Assembly: GCA_029762575.1 (NCBI GenBank)
Contig: JARVGL010000008.1
Location: 1-35,688, forward strand
Length of the DNA: 35,688 bases
Direction of reading: 5' to 3'
DNA from: Thermoplasmatota archaeon
Lineage (GTDB): Archaea; Thermoplasmatota; E2; DHVEG-1
Shown in pieces: positions 6,685-14,468 of this stretch (its first letter is position 1; each line of letters begins with the position of its first letter). A model generated the notes under the pieces. It worked only from the letters and a program-made list of their open reading frames with translations, was not told the DNA's origin and searched no databases. The position numbers and the translations under genes were made by a program.

Positions 6685-9171
6685 TCATTTTTTTAAGATT
6701 AGCTGTAAAGAGGTTGAATAGATGCCACCATGTGTCCAATTCGTTTCATATGTTCTATCGATTGCAACCAATCCATCTTTTTTAGTGATGGATGGAAAAT
6801 ATCCTTTGAGCCGGCATCCTTGTATCTGTATATTCTTATCATCTATGATTTGAGCAGGAGCATCTATTACGGGGATAAAGACACCGTCACAAGAAAGATC
6901 ATGAGTGAGAACAGAGACGTTTAGCGGATCGATATCGATATGTGCCGCATCCTTTGAACTATAAAGATGAATGGAGAGATTGATCTCGTGAAATTGTGAT
7001 CGTATCTTGATTGCTGCTTGGATGGGGGAGATGATGGTAATTGAAGATGATTGTATATGGTTTGAGAAAGGATCAAATGATGTTTTTGCAGGCTTCTTTG
7101 GTGCTTTTACTCCAGTGATTGCATAGAGCGCATCCTTAGCACCTAAGAGATATTTCCCAGTTTTGCCTCTTAGAGCTAGTATTAGTTTCTGTTTTATTTT
7201 TTTTCGTTTCCCATATGGCCCGTTGAAGGAGAGACTAATGCCTTTTGGCCCTAAGGAAACATCTTTTAGATAGGTTATCTTGCATTGAGATGCATCTATC
7301 GAACAGAGTCGTTGTTTCTTATGAAAGAGTGTTAGTATATCATTATCTTGAATTATCTTGAAGTCATCATCTTTTCTTTTTTGTTTTTTGGCCGTTGGTT
7401 CTTTACCTTTCTTTTTCATGAATTGGAATGAGGCTTGCATGAGTTCAACAGTTGCAAAGGTTTGCTCCATTGGAAGAGGTTTTAGTGATGATTGATAGCG
7501 GGGAAACACTCCTTCTGATAATCCCCCTGTTTTAGAGATGAAAGGGATAACAGAATGGTAACAGATTGTTGCAAGATTCTTCCAAAATGATTGATCCGCA
7601 TAGGTAGAAAGTCGAAGGAACAAGGAAACAACCCATGCTGTTTCATAGGGGGAGACCCGCGGAGTGATGGAATATGATATTGGATGGAAGGTGTAGGAAA
7701 GATCCCAATGCTTCGTGTTATACGTATAGATCCATGTGATAAGATACAATGCATAGGTGAATGCTTGGGAGAGGTATTCCTTATTTTTTGTAGTATCATA
7801 TCCATCAAGGAATGCATTGATGATTGATACAGCAGAGAACGCTTCAGCTTCATGGATGCCGATGTCCCGTAATCCCTGGTAACAGATCGGATAGACGGTC
7901 GTGAGGAACGCTAAACCTTTTTTTGCTGCTTCCTTATATGTCTTATCTTTATAGACTTCAGAGGCAAGTAATAAGGCACGGACCGCTTCTCCAGTTCCTC
8001 CGTAGGTGACAAAGTGTTCTAGTTTCTCTGGTCTGAAACGAATGATACCTTGTTGTCTGATGGCCATAGGCCACGAACCATCATCATGTTGTGTCGAAAT
8101 GATATAGCGGACGGTTTGATGGACCCTTTCCTGTAAGGATTCATCCGGATTCCGTTTTAGATACTGGAGGAGATGATAGACTGTTGTCGCTTGTCCTCCC
8201 GGATACCCAGCATATCCACAATCCATATAGAAATACCCTGTCAATCCTTTTTTAGTAAGATTGGTCATATTATACCAGATCAATCCTTCTCCTTTTCTCA
8301 AAGGTCTTGTGGAGAGACGGGGGTTAGTGAAATGATTTTTAATTTTTTGTTGCCACTTTAAAAGATCAGTATCCTTTCGTGATTGAGACCAATTCGAGAA
8401 ATAATCCAATCGAACTGCTTCATAGGAGAGCAGGGAATAACTTGAGTTTTGAAAAGTAAATCCGGGGTTATCTCTCCAGGGCAGCTGTATAAATGATCCT
8501 GTGAGATCATCATATGATCTCCACAAGGCTTTCTTTGCTTTATGAAAGATCTCCTCTACATCCGGTAATGGTTTTGATTGACGGAGATGAGATGTAAAAA
8601 ACGATTTCACTACATCCTGCCAAGAAGGATACTCTCCGACCTCTATTTTAAATCGAAATGTATCTTCTTTTGAGAGGGCAACAGTGATATTCTTTTTTCT
8701 TCCTTTCCCAAGCCATGCGTTCTCTTTTGTTTTTATCTGATAGGAAGTGAAAAGATAAAAAGATATCACAAAATCTTTATCGTTTTCTTCCAAACAGATG
8801 AATGGATACATCTCGTTGTCGTTTATGTCTAAAACCGGATCAAAGGTGATAGCGGTACATGTTGTATCAGATTGGAGGATGAACAACGGGGTCTTTATGT
8901 ATAGTGCTGAGCGGTAGAGTTTGTTCTCTTGTTCTTTATCTAGTATCTTAAACGTATAATATGTGGAAAAGGGAAACGGTAATGAGATCTGTTGTTTGAA
9001 GGAGAATTCATCGTGTGTATACCACATGCCTCCAAGAAAACTATATCGAAGACCTTGTTTCTCTATTCTTATCTTTTTTAGAAGATAGACTGGTTTCTCT
9101 TCTAGTATGATATAGATATCATCGTCGACCGAAAACGCTTCATCTATCTCTTCTACATACATAAAACTCAA
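6685..9171 (-). CDS. Large alpha/alpha-toroid protein, glycan-cluster associated (unknown activity)
   Basis: 828 aa, no signal peptide or membrane segment, so apparently cytoplasmic. Three parts can be inferred: a beta-rich N-terminal region (~1-200), a helical repeat region (~210-565) with alternating helices and loops such as AGYPGGQATTVYHLLQYL (~320), HDDGSWPM (~360) and YGGTGEAVRALLLASEVY (~388), and a beta-rich C-terminal region (~620-828). The helix-hairpin pattern resembles six-hairpin glycosidases, polysaccharide lyases and uronate-epimerase-like toroids. It sits 6 nt after a GT4 gene in a run of glycosyltransferases, so action on a glycan or sugar nucleotide is likely. A stretch of Lys-rich linker lies at ~588-605. 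I do not recognise a specific family and assign no reaction. Confidence 0.7.
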   Translation of the reverse strand: MSFMYVEEIDEAFSVDDDIYIILEEKPVYLLKKIRIEKQGLRYSFLGGMWYTHDEFSFKQQISLPFPFSTYYTFKILDKEQENKLYRSALYIKTPLFILQSDTTCTAITFDPVLDINDNEMYPFICLEENDKDFVISFYLFTSYQIKTKENAWLGKGRKKNITVALSKEDTFRFKIEVGEYPSWQDVVKSFFTSHLRQSKPLPDVEEIFHKAKKALWRSYDDLTGSFIQLPWRDNPGFTFQNSSYSLLSYEAVRLDYFSNWSQSRKDTDLLKWQQKIKNHFTNPRLSTRPLRKGEGLIWYNMTNLTKKGLTGYFYMDCGYAGYPGGQATTVYHLLQYLKRNPDESLQERVHQTVRYIISTQHDDGSWPMAIRQQGIIRFRPEKLEHFVTYGGTGEAVRALLLASEVYKDKTYKEAAKKGLAFLTTVYPICYQGLRDIGIHEAEAFSAVSIINAFLDGYDTTKNKEYLSQAFTYALYLITWIYTYNTKHWDLSYTFHPISYSITPRVSPYETAWVVSLFLRLSTYADQSFWKNLATICYHSVIPFISKTGGLSEGVFPRYQSSLKPLPMEQTFATVELMQASFQFMKKKGKEPTAKKQKRKDDDFKIIQDNDILTLFHKKQRLCSIDASQCKITYLKDVSLGPKGISLSFNGPYGKRKKIKQKLILALRGKTGKYLLGAKDALYAITGVKAPKKPAKTSFDPFSNHIQSSSITIISPIQAAIKIRSQFHEINLSIHLYSSKDAAHIDIDPLNVSVLTHDLSCDGVFIPVIDAPAQIIDDKNIQIQGCRLKGYFPSITKKDGLVAIDRTYETNWTHGGIYSTSLQLILKK

Positions 9172-9177
9172 TAATGG

Positions 9178-10146
9178 TTAGGAATCAAGGGTAGTCTGAT
9201 AAAGGTTTACATGTTGTCTAGCTATGTCCCTGATATTATACCTCTGAACATCATATGTTTTCCGTTTATATTTTAAAAGATTGTTTTCACTAAAGACATC
9301 CTCAGTAATATCTAAGATGTCATCATAATAATAGATCATATCCGAAAAAGCTTCCATATATTCTTCTGTACGTCGCGCAATCATCGGTAGCCCCATTGCA
9401 AGAGCTTCAAGCATGACGATGGAATGACCTTCTGCATAGGATGGCATAAGAAAGACGTCTGCACCAGAGTATACTTCAAAGATATCCTCAACAAACCCTG
9501 GAAAAATTGTATTGTTTGCTGCATGCTTTAATGCGGTTGTCACGTTACGAAAATCCTTTGAGAACAGACCATAGGGGAATCCACCGATCCAGATGAACCT
9601 CTTCTCTTTAAATCTCTCTGCAAGATCTAAGAAATCATAGATGCCTTTTCGAGGTGTACGCTGAGCAACCGTAAGCACCACAAGCTCATGATCTTTGATA
9701 TGATAGTGTTCTCTAAATCGTGTTCTTTTTTCGTTGGTCGATCTGAATTTCTTTAGGTCAATACCGTTATATATCGTTGAGATTGGTTTGATACACCCCA
9801 TCTCTTTTAGTTCCTGTTCACATTTATTTGAAACAGCGATGATATGGTCAAATTGATTATAAATTGGTGTATATAACCAGTTGACAAGACGCGGAAATGC
9901 AAGGTTTCCTTCGTTAAGCTGTGGCGTTGAATGTGCAGTGATGATCTTTTTTCCTTTGAAACGTTTTAGATACAATAGTGATCTAGGTCCAAAGGTATGA
10001 AGATGACAGAGATCATAGGATAATGATGTATCGTTATATGAGATATCGATTGATTCAGATAATGTATTGTAGAGGTTTTTTGCTGCAGTAGCACAACCAA
10101 GGTATTGCAATGGACCAGAATCCTCAACGATAAAATTAATTCTCAT
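9178..10146 (-). CDS. Glycosyltransferase family 4 (GT-B)
   Basis: 322-aa retaining GT-B transferase. The N-lobe carries the glycine-bearing loop PLQYLGCATAAKNL, HLHTFGPRS and ITAHSTPQL; the C-lobe has STIYNGIDLKKF (~123-134), LTVAQRTPRKGIYDFL, GFVEDIFEVYSGADVFLMPS and the E-x7-E motif E239/E247 in YAEGHSIVMLEALAMGLP. These are standard GT4 donor-binding features. It is a compact member, with a shortened N-lobe compared with ~370-400 aa homologues. Donor and acceptor cannot be read from sequence. It is followed 6 nt later by the alpha/alpha-toroid gene and preceded 40 nt earlier by the GT-C protein, all on the minus strand, which suggests one surface-glycan or glycolipid pathway. Confidence 0.92.
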   Translation of the reverse strand: MRINFIVEDSGPLQYLGCATAAKNLYNTLSESIDISYNDTSLSYDLCHLHTFGPRSLLYLKRFKGKKIITAHSTPQLNEGNLAFPRLVNWLYTPIYNQFDHIIAVSNKCEQELKEMGCIKPISTIYNGIDLKKFRSTNEKRTRFREHYHIKDHELVVLTVAQRTPRKGIYDFLDLAERFKEKRFIWIGGFPYGLFSKDFRNVTTALKHAANNTIFPGFVEDIFEVYSGADVFLMPSYAEGHSIVMLEALAMGLPMIARRTEEYMEAFSDMIYYYDDILDITEDVFSENNLLKYKRKTYDVQRYNIRDIARQHVNLYQTTLDS

Positions 10147-10186
10147 ACTAACGTCCCTTTTATAGTATATCGCTTATGTAGGCGCA

Positions 10187-11974
10187 TCATAAGTTGATCT
10201 TTGAATAATTGACCTTATAGATCTCGATCCAATGCTCTTCAGTTAGTTGATCGTTATATGTTGCATTTCTATAGATCATCTCGAAGGGGGATGTTTGGAA
10301 TTTCTCATAGGATCTATTGGTAAGATAATAATACTGTCCAACATCAATATTGATGACTTTCTCAAACATGATATCATCTATGATGATATGGGTGATATTC
10401 AAACGTGTTATCTCAGGTATGCATTCGGTGCTCTCGTTAGAGGTCCAGATGGCGCTTGTGATATTATCGATACCTAGAGGTATCTTGAACCCTGACGCCC
10501 ATGCTAGCATAGAGAGTCGATGATCTGACGCGATGATACTACTACTGCTTAGGTTCCCTTGCATCCATTCAATACAGTTGATACAGGGATCAGAGACACG
10601 TTCATCGATATGATCTAAGGAATCAATGGTTGGATAAGCTACGATCATATTTGAGACAAAGAGGATAAGGATACTTCCAATCACTCCTATCTTTTTCATA
10701 TGATGATGCATAGTAAACGTAGATGATTGGGGATTGAATAGATGTCTCTCAGAACTCTCTTTGTATTCCTTAATGAATTCGTTTAATAATAGGGCAGCAG
10801 GGATACAGAGTGGAACAATGAGATACTCTAAATGCCGATCGGGGAACAATCCCCCTGAGACGATGGCATAGAGAAACGAAAACATGATCCCCATGATCCA
10901 TCCTTTGATGAACATATTGCCTTTTTGTTTTGGTAGAAATGAGAAACCAGCAAAGGCAAAGCTTACAAGTACGATCATTGGAATTGAAAGTAGGATGGAG
11001 AGATGGGTCAACGGTGCATAGACACCACGAAGACCAGTGAACGAGATGATAATTGTTGCAAGGAAGATAAGGGAAAACACAATGACGATCTTCTTTTCCT
11101 TTGGAATGTTTTTCCCTATTGATATCGGTGGGAGACTAGGATATTGTTTTTTATAGAATCGGATGAAGAGGACGCCACTGAAGATGAACGTATAGAACAA
11201 AAGGATGACACCGATGGGAGGTATGAACATCTTCTCTGTAAAAAAGGCAAAGACCGGGGTAGCAATGAACCCCCAATATCCAAATGCTATCGTTGCAGCT
11301 AGACCAATATAGAAGAGGAGATGATACAGATGTTTCGATGTCACTGACCGTTCCATCGTATAATAGAATAACATAAACGTGATACTAATTAGATAGAAAT
11401 AAGTGGTGAAATGATGGGAGAGTATGAGAAGAACCGTAGAGAGAAGAAGGGGGATGAAATATTTCTGATCCTTGATGTATTTAATGAAGAAATACAGCGA
11501 GAGCATCATGAATAGATGTCCGACCGTTAAGGGTGCCGCATGACTTGTTTGATAGATATGAAACGTTGAAACGGAAAGTAATGCTGAAGCGAGTAAAGCG
11601 ATTTTCTGTTCTCCGATGAGCTCTTTTACAATAAAATAAAAGACCGGTATCGTCAAACCACCGATGATCGGTGCAATCTTAGGCAGTAATGAAATGACCT
11701 CTATACCAGTTATCCAGTGAAGGATACCAGTGATAGTATAAAGGACAGGAAAATATTGATAGGAAGAACCCCAACCATCGTAAAAGTTTATCAGTTCTTT
11801 TGTCTCAAGAAACGAGTTTGTAAGCCCATAATAGATACCAAAATCAACCCCCCATGCAGCATTGAACAATGAAGGTATCATTCGAAGCAGTATCCCTAGA
11901 CCTGTGATGAGTATCAACCAGAATATCCAATGATGTACCATCAATGAAATATGTGCTGATCGATTCCATTTCAT
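10187..11974 (-). CDS. Multi-pass GT-C glycosyltransferase-like protein
   Basis: 595 aa with a dozen or so hydrophobic helices over residues ~14-430 and a soluble C-terminal domain of ~165 residues. After the first helix the extracytoplasmic loop contains WGVDFGIYYG (D44), the acidic motif position of GT-C enzymes, then WGSSYQYFPVLY. The pattern resembles archaeal/bacterial PMT-, ArnT- or STT3-like GT-C proteins that use polyprenyl-phosphate sugars outside the membrane. The C-terminal part has CINCIEWMQGNLSSSS followed by a Rossmann-like ASDHRLSMLAW segment, common in this protein group. Acceptor (protein, lipid or other glycan) is unknown. Within the minus-strand glycan cluster. Confidence 0.82.
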   Translation of the reverse strand: MKWNRSAHISLMVHHWIFWLILITGLGILLRMIPSLFNAAWGVDFGIYYGLTNSFLETKELINFYDGWGSSYQYFPVLYTITGILHWITGIEVISLLPKIAPIIGGLTIPVFYFIVKELIGEQKIALLASALLSVSTFHIYQTSHAAPLTVGHLFMMLSLYFFIKYIKDQKYFIPLLLSTVLLILSHHFTTYFYLISITFMLFYYTMERSVTSKHLYHLLFYIGLAATIAFGYWGFIATPVFAFFTEKMFIPPIGVILLFYTFIFSGVLFIRFYKKQYPSLPPISIGKNIPKEKKIVIVFSLIFLATIIISFTGLRGVYAPLTHLSILLSIPMIVLVSFAFAGFSFLPKQKGNMFIKGWIMGIMFSFLYAIVSGGLFPDRHLEYLIVPLCIPAALLLNEFIKEYKESSERHLFNPQSSTFTMHHHMKKIGVIGSILILFVSNMIVAYPTIDSLDHIDERVSDPCINCIEWMQGNLSSSSIIASDHRLSMLAWASGFKIPLGIDNITSAIWTSNESTECIPEITRLNITHIIIDDIMFEKVINIDVGQYYYLTNRSYEKFQTSPFEMIYRNATYNDQLTEEHWIEIYKVNYSKINL

Positions 11975-12051
11975 CCCTAATCACCTAATTGGTATCTGTC
12001 GCTCTTATATCGAAATGAGATATTGATTATTGTTTAAATGGGTTTGGGTTT

Positions 12052-13119
12052 TTATGTCCCTATGATTTGCAGCATGTGATCCACTGTCTCATCGACAGTT
12101 CTTTTAGCGATGAATCCTTTTGACCCTTTAGCGATTTCAACATCTCTACTTAGTTGAAGTGCATCTTGGGTGATGGTATGACACGAGTTTTTTTCTTTGT
12201 GGTATTCTGCAAGATATTCCTGCTCTATCTGACCCGGTGTTGGTATCATGAGTGCTTTAGTCCCTATGATTGCTAGATCTGAGATCGTCGAATACCCGCT
12301 CCGAGATATCACGAGTTTTGACTTATTTAAAAGCTGCTCCCGTTGCTCAGTAGGAAGGGAGGTATAGGTCTGCACATGGTCGTTAGTTATCTTTTCCACT
12401 GTCTCTGGTTTTCCCAGGGTCATGACAATAGTACCCGATAGGTCATCTATTTGTGAGAGTATCCGTTGTTCCAACAATGATCTCTGAGGTTCAGGGCCTG
12501 AGAGGGAGATGAAAAAATCAATATCCTTTTTTAAATTCCTTTTTTTAAAATCAGAGAGCACACCAACATAATGAAGGTTTTTTTCATCAATCTTCTTTAG
12601 ATTATGTGACAAATCTCCAGATAATCCGTCTGTTCTATAATCTGGGATGATTATCTCTTTGAAACGTTTGAAGAAAAAAAGATTGAATGTTTCACTTCCT
12701 CGTTCAAAGAGTTCAAATCTCATAGGGTTCATTATTCTCATCTGATGAGAGATGAAATAAGAGGGAATCGATCTACTATACATATCATATCGACCATCTG
12801 AGATGATCCTATCGCACGGTTGTGTCTTTAAAAGTTTTATCAATCGTTGAAGACCTGATTCCATCCGTTGAATAAATAAAGGCCAGTAGACCATACTCTT
12901 TGCAATGAACTGTTGTTTGTTCTCTGAGACCAGTAATGGATAATCTGGGATATCAACAAAGGATGCAGCATCCTTGAGTTCATTTTGTAAAAGGGTCAGT
13001 GCACGGTCATGGGATATGATAGTTAACGTATGGTCCTCTTTGATCAAACGACGAATAACAGGTAATGATCGAGTCGCATGACCTAATCCCCAGGAACAGA
13101 TCGCATAAATGATGTTCAT
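12052..13119 (-). CDS. MurG/GT28-like glycosyltransferase
   Basis: 355 aa from the start chosen here. It opens with MNIIYAICSWGLGHATRSLP, the glycine-rich GLGHATR loop (~11-17) of GT-B enzymes of the MurG / MGDG-synthase / UDP-GlcNAc-transferase type (PF13528-like). The C-lobe contains FISLSGPEPQRSLLEQ, then LVISRSGYSTISDLAIIGTKALMIPTPGQIEQEYLA, the donor-binding G-x-S/T-T-x-x-E/D-like segment and P-x-P/E-Q-E loop. A 17-residue in-frame extension to 13170 is possible but runs through a TATA-like TATTTTTTTAA at 13145-13155 (minus strand); that box would place the transcript start almost at the ATG 13119, a leaderless gene. Likely first gene of the cluster, acting on the cytoplasmic face. Confidence 0.88.
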   Translation of the reverse strand: MNIIYAICSWGLGHATRSLPVIRRLIKEDHTLTIISHDRALTLLQNELKDAASFVDIPDYPLLVSENKQQFIAKSMVYWPLFIQRMESGLQRLIKLLKTQPCDRIISDGRYDMYSRSIPSYFISHQMRIMNPMRFELFERGSETFNLFFFKRFKEIIIPDYRTDGLSGDLSHNLKKIDEKNLHYVGVLSDFKKRNLKKDIDFFISLSGPEPQRSLLEQRILSQIDDLSGTIVMTLGKPETVEKITNDHVQTYTSLPTEQREQLLNKSKLVISRSGYSTISDLAIIGTKALMIPTPGQIEQEYLAEYHKEKNSCHTITQDALQLSRDVEIAKGSKGFIAKRTVDETVDHMLQIIGT

Positions 13120-13144
13120 CGATGGATGGGTATTTCTTCTTACA

Positions 13145-13155
13145 TTAAAAAAATA
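13145..13155 (-). promoter_or_regulatory. TATA-like promoter of the glycan cluster
   Basis: On the minus strand this reads TATTTTTTTAA, centred about 31 nt upstream of the ATG at 13119. It supports the internal start and a very short or absent leader. The divergent pyrF gene starts at 13210. Confidence 0.45.
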
Positions 13156-13209
13156 CCGAGATAGCAACATTTTTAGATTGCTCTATGATGACTTTTTGAG
13201 GATATCCCT

Positions 13210-14025
13210 ATGGATTTCAATACCAAATTAGAAACAATTTCTCGGAAAAACGATAGTCTTGTCTGCGTTGGTCTCGATGTCGATAAGGAAAAAATGCCTC
13301 AGTTTCTTTTTGATACGAGCGATGATCCCTTCTTTGAATTTACAAAAGAGATAATCGATCAAACAAAGGATATTGTGTGTGCATATAAACTGAATATGGC
13401 GTTCTATGAAGCGTTAGGATCCATCGGTTACAGAATATTGCGAAACACAGTCCGGTATATACCAAAAGAGATAGTTGTCATTTTAGATGGAAAAAGAAAT
13501 GATATCGGTAACACTGCTAAGAAATACGCTGAAAGTCTTTTTGAAGACATTCATGCAGATGCGATAACAGTTAACCCCTATCTAGGATTTGATGGGGTCA
13601 AACCATTCTTAGACTATCCAGATACCTGTAGTTTCATCCTCTGCAGGACATCAAATAGATCTGCAGGTGATTTTCAGGACCTAAAAAGCGATGGAAAACC
13701 ACTCTACATCCATGTTGCCCAGAAAGTAAAGACCTGGAATGAAACAGGTACCTGTGGTGTCGTCGTTGGTGCAACATATCCTGAGGAGCTTAAAGAGATA
13801 CGAACAATACTAGGGGATTCTGTTCCGTTCCTTATCCCTGGTATCGGTACACAAGGCGGAGATGTTAAGAAAACAGTGGAATATGGGACAAATACCCATA
13901 AGGAACTAGCTGTTATCAATTCATCAAGAGGTATCATCTTTGCAGGCTCCGAGGATGATTATGCTGAGAAAGCTCGGGATGCAACGATACTACTAAACAA
14001 AGAGATCAATATCTATCGGGTCTAG
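13210..14025 (+). CDS. pyrF: Orotidine 5'-phosphate decarboxylase, type 2
   Basis: 271-aa TIM-barrel enzyme that decarboxylates OMP to UMP, the last step of pyrimidine synthesis. The catalytic Lys/Asp array is visible: CVGLDVD (~19-25), AYKLNMAFYE with K60, and VVILDGKRNDIGNTA with D93, K95 and D98. The C-terminal phosphate-binding region has VVGATYPEEL, LIPGIGTQGGD and NSSRGIIFA. The length and the DGKRNDIGNTA form match subfamily 2 (TIGR02127-like), frequent in some bacteria, rather than the ~215-aa form usual in archaea. GAGG at 13198-13201 precedes the ATG by 8 nt, confirming the start. It is divergent from the glycan cluster. Confidence 0.94.
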   Translation: MDFNTKLETISRKNDSLVCVGLDVDKEKMPQFLFDTSDDPFFEFTKEIIDQTKDIVCAYKLNMAFYEALGSIGYRILRNTVRYIPKEIVVILDGKRNDIGNTAKKYAESLFEDIHADAITVNPYLGFDGVKPFLDYPDTCSFILCRTSNRSAGDFQDLKSDGKPLYIHVAQKVKTWNETGTCGVVVGATYPEELKEIRTILGDSVPFLIPGIGTQGGDVKKTVEYGTNTHKELAVINSSRGIIFAGSEDDYAEKARDATILLNKEINIYRV

Positions 14026-14079
14026 TTCAGAGGCCATAAAACATATTAAGAGGAGTATACTATTGGAAGTATTCCTTGA

Positions 14080-14346
14080 TCCGAAGAGCTTCATGAACAG
14101 ATGATTGAAGCGGCAAAATCAAGGGAACAATCCTGAGGCCACAAGAGTCCCTCCTTGATCAAGCAGACGAAAAGTCAAGAGATGATATGGAGGACAACCA
14201 TGGCATCGGAGAACTGTCGCGATAGGTATCTTTGCATTGGTTGCCTGCTGCTTATCCGTAACCATTGCGAAGGTTCCACCCAACAACCTTTTTATTCGTT
14301 GTTGGGTGACAGCGGCAATACTTTCTCTCAAATCTTTTAGAAACCT
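14080..14346 (+). pseudogene. Frameshifted remnant of a short helix-plus-membrane-segment gene
   Basis: Three frames in sequence read like one protein: EELHEQMIEAAKSREQS (frame ending in TGA 14134-14136), ESLLDQADEKSRDDMEDN (14145 on, ending TAG 14223-14225) and then IGIFALVACCLSVTIAKV (from 14222), a charged helical stretch leading into one membrane helix. Each piece is protein-like but none is open throughout. I interpret it as a gene broken by two frameshifts or as sequencing indels. No family recognised. A perfect 11-bp hairpin lies inside (14277-14308). Opposite-strand frames here look artificial. Confidence 0.4.
14277..14308. repeat. Perfect 11-bp inverted repeat (hairpin)
   Basis: CACCCAACAAC (14277-14287) and its reverse complement GTTGTTGGGTG (14298-14308) flank a 10-nt pyrimidine-rich loop. 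No T-run follows on either strand, so a simple terminator is doubtful. Confidence 0.6.
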
Positions 14347-14468
14347 TTAGAGAATGTTATAAAAAGGCAATAAGAGTACATATCCCAGAGTATCTAAGAA
14401 TAAATACTGATGTTCTCTGCTTTCTTATGAACTTTTCTATGTACCGTGATCTGTTTCTTATTATAGAG

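Noticed and set aside
14119-14331. 70-aa minus-strand frame downstream of pyrF
   Set aside because: The plus strand reads as a frameshifted gene; this one has no start signal and an unnatural composition.
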